Below, piece after piece: positions 1-5,710 of a DNA stretch of 20,591 nt; position 1 is the first letter of the stretch; every line of letters begins with the position of its first letter. The DNA lies in assembly GCA_045531585.1 (NCBI GenBank), contig JAZSEH010000015.1, positions 1 through 20,591 on the forward strand. Reading direction: 5' to 3'. This stretch comes from SIG587 sp045531585 (GTDB lineage Bacteria > Bacillota > Clostridia > Oscillospirales > Acutalibacteraceae). The notes below the pieces were generated by a model. The model made no database searches. It was not told the DNA's origin and saw only the letters and a program-made list of their open reading frames with translations. A program made the translations under genes and the position numbers.

Positions 1-1
1 T

Positions 2-310
2 AAGGTGGGGGGCAGTATGTACGCTGTTATGAAGGAGCTTTCCTTTGACGAGCTTCGCTACTGCGCCAACACCCTAACCACACAGGACTACGATTACTGC
101 ATACTGCTCTCCCTTGATGAGCAGGGCTGGTGCTACGTTGCGGCAAGCAAGGAAAAAGAGGTAAAGCCCCTTGTGGCAGGCCTTAACACCGCCTTTGGCG
201 GTAAGGGCGGCGGTAAGGGCGGTTACGCTCAGGGTAAGCTCCCCCCCGTAGCCGAGGCTGAGCTTATTGACAAGGTAACCCTTTTACTTAAGGAAAATTT
301 TACGAAGTAA
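2..310 (+). CDS. Alanyl-tRNA editing protein, C-terminal DHHA1 part (5' end outside window)
   Basis: The frame is open to the left edge, so this is the last ~102 codons of a longer gene and the apparent GTG/ATG starts are internal. The glycine/lysine-rich stretch GGKGGGKGGYAQGK (about 35 residues from the C-terminus) is the DHHA1 signature that follows the editing domain in AlaX-type proteins and alanyl-tRNA synthetase; in those families it helps bind the tRNA acceptor end so that mischarged Ser/Gly-tRNAAla can be hydrolysed in the cytoplasm. The catalytic HxxxH half is not visible, so free-standing AlaX cannot be separated from the AlaRS C-terminus. The acidic, short segment after DHHA1 fits either. 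Transcription ends at the palindrome at 367-399. Confidence 0.75.
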   Translation, partial: KVGGSMYAVMKELSFDELRYCANTLTTQDYDYCILLSLDEQGWCYVAASKEKEVKPLVAGLNTAFGGKGGGKGGYAQGKLPPVAEAELIDKVTLLLKENFTK

Positions 311-366
311 ACCATATCGAATTGCGAAGCAATATATTGCAAAATATCATTTTCTTAAGACAGAAA

Positions 367-399
367 AAAGGCTGTGTAGAAATTTTCTACACAGCCTTT
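367..399. terminator. Bidirectional intrinsic terminator between convergent genes
   Basis: A near-perfect palindrome (arms 367-382 and 384-399, core ggctgtgtag) has an A-run on its left and T-residues on its right. It lies between the 3' ends of the + gene ending at 310 and the - gene ending at 436, so it can stop both transcripts. Confidence 0.8.
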
Positions 400-435
400 A
401 ATGCATCTTGTGGTGCTATGCGCAAAAGAGGGATA

Positions 436-822
436 TTATTTGACAAGTGTAAATACAAATAATCCCAATGCATCTAATGCAACACCAGCAGAAATTGTAA
501 TGAATGTTACCCAATGTCCCAAATACTGCTTTATAAAAGCCATAAAACAATTTACAACGCCAACACCTATTGAAACGGAACCAACTAAACCCAAAATACC
601 ACCGACAGCTCCCAATATATTGCCGCTTTGAGTAGTTGGTTCAAAAGCGTTACTGGGAGCAATACACAGATAGACAACAAAAGGAAGTAACAATATAAAA
701 ATAGAAAGTATTGTATGAAGCGTATATAGCTTACCGTATTTGTCTTTCAAATATTTTTCTTGCTTTGGTGAGAAATAGTTTTTTGCATTTTTAGGTAAAT
801 TCCAATAATCATTAAATCTCAT
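436..822 (-). CDS. Small membrane protein of unknown function (128 aa)
   Basis: I do not recognise the family. The first ~32 residues are charged and aromatic (cytosolic by the positive-inside rule). They are followed by a membrane segment at about 35-55, a glycine-rich second segment at about 68-90, and a third at about 101-126 ending in LVK. No catalytic motif is visible. The ATG is preceded by aagaggtg at normal spacing. A good sigma-A promoter (TTGTAA, 17-nt spacer, TATAAT) lies just upstream at 842-870, so the gene is probably transcribed alone. Base composition is more AT-rich than the replication genes and similar to the 3.8-9.2 kb accessory module, suggesting accessory origin. Confidence 0.7.
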   Translation of the reverse strand: MRFNDYWNLPKNAKNYFSPKQEKYLKDKYGKLYTLHTILSIFILLLPFVVYLCIAPSNAFEPTTQSGNILGAVGGILGLVGSVSIGVGVVNCFMAFIKQYLGHWVTFITISAGVALDALGLFVFTLVK

Positions 823-841
823 AAATTCACCTCTTATGTTT

Positions 842-870
842 ATTATACCACTACGTTAAATATTTTACAA
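842..870 (-). promoter_or_regulatory. Sigma-A-type promoter of the 128-aa membrane protein gene
   Basis: On the minus strand TTGTAA (865-870) and TATAAT (842-847) are separated by 17 nt. The start codon lies about 20 nt downstream of the -10. Confidence 0.6.
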
Positions 871-880
871 TAGATAGAAA

Positions 881-910
881 AAGACCTCGCCAATTTCTTG
901 GCGAGGTCTT
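881..910 (-). terminator. Intrinsic terminator (13-bp stem)
   Basis: Arms 881-893 and 898-910 (aagacctcgccaa and its complement) pair perfectly around a 4-nt loop. Read on the minus strand the stem is followed by a T-run (tttttct), so it terminates leftward transcription from the oxidoreductase side. Confidence 0.8.
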
Positions 911-1004
911 AAAAATCGCTTTATAAACCTAATTACTTAGATTCTTTGATAGCAGCCTGGGCAGCAGTACATCGGGCGATGGTTACTGTCCTCAAGAGTA
1001 TACC

Positions 1005-2369
1005 TCACAGCTCCGTTTCCTTAAGCGATTTTTGAGCAGGGCCGTTTATAAGCTGACCCAGCGCATCAAACCGTGAGCCGTGGCAGGGACAGTCCCAGCT
1101 TTTTTCGTCGGGATTCCATTCAAGGCGGCAGCCAAGGTGGGGACATTTAATATCCACCACGTGGTACTCCTCATCGCTTTCCCTGTAAACTCCAACCTTT
1201 TCTCCGTCTGCTCGCACCACACCGCCGTGGCCTACGGGTATGCTTTCAAGGGTCTTTTTAGGCACAACAAAATTTTGGCGAAGTATACCGCGGGTGGAGT
1301 GGAATACCTCCCTTGCAATGCCTGAAACGGCGACAAGGGACAGCCTTTCAGGGGTGAACACCCTGCTTGCAGGGTCCTGTATTCCCGTTATAAGATTAGT
1401 TATAAGCCGCGCCGCTACGGCACTTCCCGTCATTCCCCACTTGCCAAAGCCTGTGGCAACGTAGGTATTTTTATTTCCAAACCGCCCGATATAGGGAATG
1501 CCGTCGGCAGTAATGCAGTCCTGTGCCGACCAGCGCCCTGCAATATTGCAATCAGGATAAAAGGTTTTGGCGTGAAAGGTTAGCCTGTCGTACCTGCCGC
1601 CTAAGGAATTTTCACCCGTGCGGTGACCGCCTCCCCCAAGGAGCAGATACTCCCCTGCCTGACGGAAGGATAGGGGCTCATCATCAATACCTAAATACAT
1701 ACCCTTTATTTTTTGCGCATTTTCAAGGGCAACCACGTAGGAACGCTCCTGATGGAGCCTTGTAAAGAAAAGGCCGGGGAAGTTAACAAAGGGGTAGTGG
1801 CAGGCAAACACTATCTGCTGGGCCTCCACCCTGCAGTTTTCGCAAAAAAGAGTATGCCCCTCCACCCTCAGTACCCTTGTATGCTCGTAAATATCAAGGT
1901 CGCGGCTTATATGTGATAAAAATTTCAAGGGGTCAAACTGAGCCTGCTCCTCCATAAAAAGAGCGCCCGCTACACCAAATGGCAGGTTGGTACTCTGTTT
2001 AAGCTGAGCCGATATACCAAGGCGGTTGTATGCATTTTTCTCCCTTTCAAGGTCGGCGGTATCATAAAGGGAAAAAATGCAGGCACTCTCAGGGGAGAAA
2101 TCGCAATCGATTTTATTTTCGGTTATAAAGTCCCTGTACCACCTAACCGCATCAAGATTGGCCTTAAGATAAAGCCGCGCCTTTTCCTCCCCGTGATTTT
2201 TTATAAGTGTATGGTAGATATACCCGTGCTGTGCCGTAATTTTAGCGGTGGTGTTTTTCGTCTGCCCTGAGGCAATACGGTCAGCCTCCAGCACCACGCA
2301 GGAAACCCCTGCATTTTTAAGAAAAAATGCGGTAATAAGCCCTGCCATACCGCCACCTATAATGGCCAC
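1005..2369 (-). CDS. FAD-dependent oxidoreductase with C-terminal Rieske [2Fe-2S] domain; 5' end apparently lost
   Basis: From the GTG at 2369 the product is 454 aa. The N-terminus has the dinucleotide-binding motif GGGMAGL of the DAO/GlpO-like flavoprotein fold. The middle matches DAO-type oxidoreductases (GGGGHRTG, and the FAD-contacting segment YVATGFGKWGMTGS). The last ~50 residues form a Rieske domain with cluster ligands C409-P-H411 and C427-P-C-H430. Such proteins are predicted cytoplasmic redox enzymes of unknown substrate. The reading frame upstream of the GTG stays open for 22 more codons (2370-2435) that resemble the family's usual N-terminus (NTSVWKG... then NIKTQ before VAIIGGG), yet contains no ATG, GTG or TTG, and no ribosome-binding site sits before the GTG. 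The sequence then runs straight into the upstream gene's terminator. The gene may be a 5'-truncated pseudogene or use a non-standard start. Confidence 0.75.
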   Translation of the reverse strand: MAIIGGGMAGLITAFFLKNAGVSCVVLEADRIASGQTKNTTAKITAQHGYIYHTLIKNHGEEKARLYLKANLDAVRWYRDFITENKIDCDFSPESACIFSLYDTADLEREKNAYNRLGISAQLKQSTNLPFGVAGALFMEEQAQFDPLKFLSHISRDLDIYEHTRVLRVEGHTLFCENCRVEAQQIVFACHYPFVNFPGLFFTRLHQERSYVVALENAQKIKGMYLGIDDEPLSFRQAGEYLLLGGGGHRTGENSLGGRYDRLTFHAKTFYPDCNIAGRWSAQDCITADGIPYIGRFGNKNTYVATGFGKWGMTGSAVAARLITNLITGIQDPASRVFTPERLSLVAVSGIAREVFHSTRGILRQNFVVPKKTLESIPVGHGGVVRADGEKVGVYRESDEEYHVVDIKCPHLGCRLEWNPDEKSWDCPCHGSRFDALGQLINGPAQKSLKETEL

Positions 2370-2435
2370 CTGAGTTTTTATATTTTTATTAAGGCTCTCC
2401 CTTTTTTCAAAGCTACCCTTCCAGACAGAAGTATT
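2370..2435 (-). other. N-terminal coding remnant of the oxidoreductase without a start codon
   Basis: These 22 in-frame codons encode a tryptophan-containing stretch and a lysine-rich linker leading into the first beta strand of the FAD fold, as expected for the true N-terminus of this family. No canonical start codon occurs in this frame back to the in-frame stop upstream. The only purine-rich SD-like string (aaaagga) lies inside the terminator arm at 2442-2475. Confidence 0.5.
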
Positions 2436-2441
2436 AAACGT

Positions 2442-2475
2442 AAAACCACATCCTTTTTTGTTAGGATGTGGTTTT
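2442..2475 (-). terminator. Intrinsic terminator of the SpoIIE/SGNH chimera
   Basis: Arms 2442-2454 and 2463-2475 (aaaaccacatcct and complement, 13 bp) enclose an 8-nt loop. On the minus strand the stem ends in tttt, with further T-residues downstream. It follows the stop of the upstream gene by about 70 nt and ends 6 nt from the oxidoreductase remnant. Confidence 0.75.
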
Positions 2476-2543
2476 TATTTAATTATTATTCGCCCGTTGC
2501 CTTAAAATTCTTATGTTTTAGGCACCTTTTTCACATAATAGCC

Positions 2544-3461
2544 TTAAAAATCTATATGCTCAATTTCAATTTGCGGATTTTTGATTTTAAATATTTCCTT
2601 TAACATTCCGCCAATGGATTTTGCCATATAGTGCATACCCATATCGTTGGGGTGGCAACCGTCAACGGTACAATCCTTTCTTATATCAGATGGGAAGAAG
2701 GAATAACCGTCAATGAAATAGATATTATCATCCCCTGCCTTTCTGGCATTTAGGAAGGTTTCCATTATAACTGTACGGCGCTGATGGTCGGTGCCTGCAA
2801 TACTTGTATCAGGCTTGGATACAAGGATAATGGGAAGCTCAGGGTTTTTCTCGCGGATTATCTTATAAAACTGCTGGTGGGTTTCCTTTAAATGCTCAAC
2901 GCTTGGTGCATTGTGGTCATAATCAAGCACAAAGGCGCTCATAGGAAGTGTTGCAAAATACTCCGCAAGCCTTGGCTCGCCCTTGGCATTACCCGAAAAG
3001 GCGAAATGGACGAAAAATGCCCCTGCGCCGCTGAGTATTGCCTCCAGCACCGCAAAAAGCGGAGCATACTGCCTGCTTTGCAAGGTCACAAGTCCCGTTG
3101 CAAGGGTGACGCACAGCGCGCAAGCGCTCATAAACCATACCTTTTTGCTTAAATTAGTTACCGCGGCGCACATCACCCTTATGGCAAGCACCGCAAGGCA
3201 GGCCGCTATGTAGCGAAACATTCCTATTCCCGTAACGGGGAACATATACCCTGCAACACAGCCAATCACTCCACCGGGGAGGAGTATTTTAGGGCAGGCG
3301 GCAATAAGGCTTATGCCAAAGGGGACAAGACCCTCCGCCACGCTCACCCTTGAGAGTAAAAACGCCACCGCGGCGCACAACAGATGGGAGCAGACGCCAT
3401 AGAGCAGCTCCTTCATTGATATTTCGCCAAGAGGCGATACTTCCTTTACATTTTCCTTCAT
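2544..3461 (-). CDS. Chimeric ORF: SpoIIE N-terminal membrane domain joined to SGNH-hydrolase C-terminus
   Basis: Residues 1-154 resemble the start of stage II sporulation protein E, a membrane-bound PP2C phosphatase that activates sigma-F. There is a KELLYGVCSHLL lead-in, the VPFGISLIAACPKILLPG segment, then several hydrophobic helices and GLVTLQSRQYAPLF. From residue ~155 the sequence becomes a soluble SGNH/GDSL-type hydrolase end: FSGNAKGEPRLAEY, a VLDYDHNAPS strand, and the block V catalytic Asp/His motif DGCHPND near 267-273. The SGNH nucleophile block with its GDS/GxS serine is absent, and all SpoIIE regulatory and phosphatase domains are absent, so neither known activity should remain. 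The join is in frame near base 2999. The start has an SD (aaaggtg) at acceptable spacing. A genomic deletion fusing two genes, or an assembly join, are both possible. SpoIIE membership is recognised from memory, not from a search. Confidence 0.65.
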   Translation of the reverse strand: MKENVKEVSPLGEISMKELLYGVCSHLLCAAVAFLLSRVSVAEGLVPFGISLIAACPKILLPGGVIGCVAGYMFPVTGIGMFRYIAACLAVLAIRVMCAAVTNLSKKVWFMSACALCVTLATGLVTLQSRQYAPLFAVLEAILSGAGAFFVHFAFSGNAKGEPRLAEYFATLPMSAFVLDYDHNAPSVEHLKETHQQFYKIIREKNPELPIILVSKPDTSIAGTDHQRRTVIMETFLNARKAGDDNIYFIDGYSFFPSDIRKDCTVDGCHPNDMGMHYMAKSIGGMLKEIFKIKNPQIEIEHIDF

Positions 3462-3611
3462 TTTTCACCGCACCTTTAGATATTTTTTCATTTAACATTT
3501 TAAGGCCTGTCCTATAAAAACATTGTCAAAGTGCGGTGTAGAAAAAAAGATGTTTTGGAAATATTATGTAAACCAAAAAAGAACGGTCCTTTATTCGTTC
3601 CGTCAAAAAAA

Positions 3612-3736
3612 CGGATTGCCACAGGACTGACGTCCTTCGCAATGACCTTCCCCGTCATGTCCCCCTTGCCTAAAGGGGGATGTCATCGATAGATGACAGG
3701 GGGATATTGAGGTGGTGAAACCACCGTGGGAATCCG
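3612..3736. repeat. MITE/REP-like element with imperfect 11-bp terminal inverted repeats
   Basis: The ends are cggattgccac (3612-3622) and gtgggaatccg (3726-3736), inverted complements with one mismatch. Inside are four nested hairpins: aggac/gtcct (3623-3636, flanked by attgc/gcaat), ccccctt/aaggggg (3661-3679), tgtcatc/gatgaca (3681-3698) and ggtggt/accacc (3711-3725). This layout is typical of dispersed non-coding palindromic elements in gut Clostridia. The 15-mer cccccttgcctaaag recurs at 20249-20263. Confidence 0.65.
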
Positions 3737-3804
3737 CTGGATATGCTTTCAATTAAAATTCATTGCAAAAATAAGGGAAAAGGTAAAAAAAGGAGGAGAA
3801 AAAA

Positions 3805-3831
3805 ATTGCAGTTCATTTTTTGAACTGCAAT
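3805..3831 (-). terminator. Intrinsic terminator of the padR arm
   Basis: Arms attgcagttca (3805-3815) and complement (3821-3831) are flanked by A-run and T-run sequence on both sides, so it works leftward and may also work rightward. It closes the left side of the accessory divergon. Confidence 0.85.
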
Positions 3832-3840
3832 TTTTTTATT

Positions 3841-4329
3841 TTATGATAAATTTCCGTTTTTATCGCATGTAAGATTAACTGTACATTCTTTTGTGTCTGT
3901 CGTTATAAAGAGAATTTTCTTAATAAATGTTGCTGTTCCTGTTGCAGTATTGCCCGATTTGCTTGAAGAAGATGTTTTACAGCTCCAAGAGTTTGCAGAA
4001 ATACTATGGGAATGCGAAACAGAGGTACAGGTTGCACTAACGCCACTGTTTACCGAAAAAGTTCCTTTCACTGTAAATGTCCATATTACTGTTCCGTCAC
4101 TTTCGTGAGCTTTGAATACTTTGGAGCCGGTCTTTGTCGTTGTATCTCTTTCTTTATTTTCGTCTTCATAAACAGAAACGGTTACATAAGTACCGTCTTC
4201 AAAAAATTCTGTTGTCTCTGAAATTAATATATTTTTCTCGGTGTCCTCAGATGCTCCAACTGCAAAAGCTGTTTGCAAAGGGCAAACCAACAAAAGCAGT
4301 GCAATACAAGATGCCATAAATTTTTTCAT
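3841..4329 (-). CDS. Secreted protein of unknown function (162 aa), last gene of the padR arm
   Basis: A Sec signal peptide is clear: MKKF, a leucine-rich core (ALLLLVCPL) and a cleavage site after AFA near residue 23. The mature part is ~139 aa, with an acidic N-terminal region and then a Ser/Thr-rich beta-type C-terminus (TVIWTFTVKGTFSV, a run of serines near 125-133). At least four cysteines are present in the mature region, so disulfides are possible. No enzyme motif is seen. It may belong to one of the Clostridia-specific DUF6xxx secreted families, but I cannot name one with confidence. Its SD (aggag) overlaps the end of the upstream gene 6 nt away, so it is translated from the padR operon transcript. 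Confidence 0.75.
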   Translation of the reverse strand: MKKFMASCIALLLLVCPLQTAFAVGASEDTEKNILISETTEFFEDGTYVTVSVYEDENKERDTTTKTGSKVFKAHESDGTVIWTFTVKGTFSVNSGVSATCTSVSHSHSISANSWSCKTSSSSKSGNTATGTATFIKKILFITTDTKECTVNLTCDKNGNLS

Positions 4330-4335
4330 TCGAAT

Positions 4336-4716
4336 CTACTCCTGTATAATTTCTTCACTATAATAATAAACTTTCGGGGTTGTTGAGTTTTCGGTCGCAA
4401 TCCATATAGCACAGCCCGCAACAATTAAGCACGAAATTATAGCAACTATAACAGCAATTTTTATATGTCTTGCGGTTTTTATTGACTTCATACGAGTTTC
4501 ATCATCCATCGCGGCAATATACTCCAATGCAAATTGCTTGGGTTGACCAAAGCGTTTTTTAATATCATCAAAGGAAGCCTGTGGGTTGTTTTCTATGTAT
4601 TCACCGATATCGTTTTTAAGGGCGGATATTAGCCGCTTTTTAAAAGCAGCGGGGCAATGTTTCTTTACCGCTTTGTAGTACTGTGAGATTTGTTTTTTTA
4701 TTTCTCCATTTGGCAT
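4336..4716 (-). CDS. HAAS/DUF1700-like single-pass membrane protein (126 aa)
   Basis: Residues 1-70 are a charged helical domain of the type found next to PadR genes (HAAS/DUF1700-like): an opening amphipathic helix, then LISALKNDIGEYIENNPQASFDDIKKRFGQPKQFA. In that family the helix-turn-helix-like unit reads 'build a length-N peptide, check the following gene product'. One membrane helix covers about 86-107 (IAVIVAIISCLIVAGCAIWIA), leaving a short outer tail. By family knowledge such proteins act as membrane-anchored partners of PadR regulators, sometimes likened to anti-sigma factors; the role here is inferred. The ATG follows the padR stop by 2 nt, with ggagg inside the padR end as its ribosome-binding site. 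Confidence 0.7.
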   Translation of the reverse strand: MPNGEIKKQISQYYKAVKKHCPAAFKKRLISALKNDIGEYIENNPQASFDDIKKRFGQPKQFALEYIAAMDDETRMKSIKTARHIKIAVIVAIISCLIVAGCAIWIATENSTTPKVYYYSEEIIQE

Positions 4717-4718
4717 TT

Positions 4719-5063
4719 TTACATATCCTCCAGCCTTTTAATCCCAAGAATTGCCAATACTCCGCCACAAAGAGATAAATACTCCTGACGAATTTTTTCA
4801 AGATACTCTTTTCCGCTTGGCTCTAAATGATAATAAACACGCGTTCTTCTTCTCCCAACCAGCTCTTGGCGATCAGAAATAAAGCCCTTATCCAAAAGTC
4901 GGTAGAGCGTAGGGTACATGGAACTTTCCTGCAAAGAATAGCGACCGTCACTTCTGCTTGAAAGCTCTTGAGATATTTGGTATCCATACATATCACTGTC
5001 ATTTAACAATGTTAAAATCAGCAATTCTATGGTACCTCGTTTAACATTTTCCGAAATGGCCAT
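4719..5063 (-). CDS. PadR-family transcriptional regulator
   Basis: The 114-aa product is a compact winged-helix protein of the PadR-s2 (short) class. It shows the family order: KRGTIELLILTLL opening helix, DMYGYQISQEL, then the recognition region SSMYPTLYRLLDKGFI, the wing GRRRTRVYYHLEPSGKEYL, and a short C-terminal dimerisation helix. PadR proteins are usually repressors of adjacent genes released by small molecules or membrane stress. It starts at an ATG behind gaggga with 7-nt spacing and is read from the leftward promoter of the divergent region. The -35 elements of both promoters lie within 30 bp, so control of both arms is likely. Confidence 0.88.
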   Translation of the reverse strand: MAISENVKRGTIELLILTLLNDSDMYGYQISQELSSRSDGRYSLQESSMYPTLYRLLDKGFISDRQELVGRRRTRVYYHLEPSGKEYLEKIRQEYLSLCGGVLAILGIKRLEDM

Positions 5064-5102
5064 TTCGTCTTCCCTCTATATCATTATCCTTGGCGCACCA
5101 TT

Positions 5103-5131
5103 AAGATACCACAAATATATTTTAGTGTCAA
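5103..5131 (-). promoter_or_regulatory. Leftward promoter of padR operon
   Basis: On the minus strand TTGACA (5126-5131) and TATCTT (5103-5108) are 17 nt apart, about 40 nt before the padR ATG. Confidence 0.65.
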
Positions 5132-5146
5132 TACTATTCACCAAAA

Positions 5147-5165
5147 TATATTGTTGACAAATATA
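5147..5165. promoter_or_regulatory. Candidate PadR operator overlapping the rightward -35
   Basis: The 19-bp string tatattgttgacaaatata has complementary 6-nt arms (tatatt/aatata) around a 7-nt centre and covers the rightward -35 element. A related string, aaatatattttagtgtcaa, occurs at about 5113-5131 over the leftward -35. The PadR link is inferred from position. Confidence 0.35.
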
Positions 5166-5182
5166 AAAAATTATGATATATT
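5154..5182 (+). promoter_or_regulatory. Rightward promoter of the secreted-protein/ABC operon
   Basis: TTGACA (5154-5159), a 17-nt spacer and TATATT (5177-5182) make a near-consensus sigma-A promoter. The untranslated leader to the ATG at 5265 is about 75 nt and contains a 6-codon ORF. Confidence 0.75.
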
Positions 5183-5215
5183 ACAAATGTAAAATATGTT
5201 AAGGGGGAGATTCCA

Positions 5216-5236
5216 ATGTACTATAAAAAATTATAA
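5216..5236 (+). CDS. Possible 6-codon leader peptide (MYYKKL)
   Basis: The ATG at 5216 sits 6 nt after aagggggag, one of the strongest SD-like strings in the window, and the ORF stops after six codons. It lies in the leader of the 127-aa secreted protein gene. It could couple translation or be a chance occurrence; nothing proves expression. Confidence 0.3.
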   Translation: MYYKKL

Positions 5237-5264
5237 AGAATTTTAAAGAAAGGAAAATTTACTT

Positions 5265-5648
5265 ATGAAAAAAATTTTAAGCGTTATATTATCAGTTGCG
5301 ATGTTGACACTTATTCTAGCTTTCCCCGCCAGTGCTGCAACCGCTACAGGTACATTAAATAAAAAAGATGTTTCTGCTTGGACAGGATCTCTGACAGACA
5401 CACAGATAAGTTTAATCACTGCTATTAACTATGACGATTCTGACAGAAAAGTATATTTCGATTTTAAATACTTTGACGGAAGCGGTTGGAAAAAAGATAA
5501 AAATGCAGCAGGGCTTGATGTTGATACACAGAAGCTTTCGATAGAATATTCTTCAAGCAAAGACTATGCGATGTCATGGATTGTACAAATAAATACTTTT
5601 AACTGTTGGTATACGGGCGGACATGCTTACGCTGTTATTTCTGATTAG
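5265..5648 (+). CDS. Secreted small protein (127 aa), first gene of the ABC operon; bacteriocin-like candidate
   Basis: The N-terminus is a textbook Sec signal peptide: MKKI, hydrophobic core LSVAMLTLILAF, cleavage after ASA near residue 24. The mature ~103 aa are polar and aromatic (WTGSLTDTQ, FDFKYFDGSGWKK) and end in FNCWYTGGHAYAVISD with a single cysteine; the predicted fold is beta-rich. I recognise no family. The arrangement of a small Sec-secreted protein followed by a large membrane protein and an ABC transporter resembles lactococcin 972-type operons, but I see no sequence match to lactococcin 972. The ATG has aaagg upstream at proper spacing. A 17-bp hairpin follows the stop and may give the small protein a higher level than the transporter. 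Confidence 0.75.
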   Translation: MKKILSVILSVAMLTLILAFPASAATATGTLNKKDVSAWTGSLTDTQISLITAINYDDSDRKVYFDFKYFDGSGWKKDKNAAGLDVDTQKLSIEYSSSKDYAMSWIVQINTFNCWYTGGHAYAVISD

Positions 5649-5654
5649 TTTTTA

Positions 5655-5694
5655 AAATATTTCATACCCCCCTTTTTGGGGGTATGAAATATTT
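5655..5694 (+). terminator. 17-bp hairpin between secreted-protein gene and transporter (attenuator or processing site)
   Basis: Arms 5655-5671 and 5678-5694 pair perfectly with a cttttt loop. No clean T-run follows (attagggggg), so it is probably a partial terminator or mRNA-stabilising stem. Its right arm contains an ATG at 5684 that would be hidden in the stem. Confidence 0.65.
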
Positions 5695-5710
5695 ATTAGG
5701 GGGGATTTTT

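Larger units (their letters stand above)
3462..3840. other. 379-nt intergenic region: palindromic element plus terminator, no gene seen
   Basis: No supported ORF lies here. Bases 3612-3736 form a compound palindromic element and 3805-3831 the terminator of the gene ending at 3841. Bases 3740-3800 are purine-rich without a recognisable signal. Confidence 0.6.

Noticed and set aside
401..631. + strand ORF of 76 codons opposite the 128-aa membrane protein
   Set aside because: Proline-rich antisense translation of a gene with its own promoter, SD and membrane pattern.
1005..1007. Possible selenocysteine or read-through at the oxidoreductase TGA
   Set aside because: No SECIS-like hairpin follows within the expected distance, the Rieske domain is complete before the TGA, and the tail does not resemble the family.
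1159..1170. CACGTG-containing string as a third parS
   Set aside because: The flanks (ccac...gtac) do not match the TGTTNCACGTGAAACA consensus.
3612..3736. CRISPR array or riboswitch in the 3.6 kb palindromic region
   Set aside because: No regularly spaced identical repeats; the stems are different from one another and bounded by inverted ends, and no gene follows that would be controlled.
5265..5648. Naming the 127-aa protein a lactococcin 972 homologue
   Set aside because: Only gene order is similar; the mature sequence shows no pattern I can tie to lactococcin 972, and the partner membrane protein looks M1/ABC-2-like instead.
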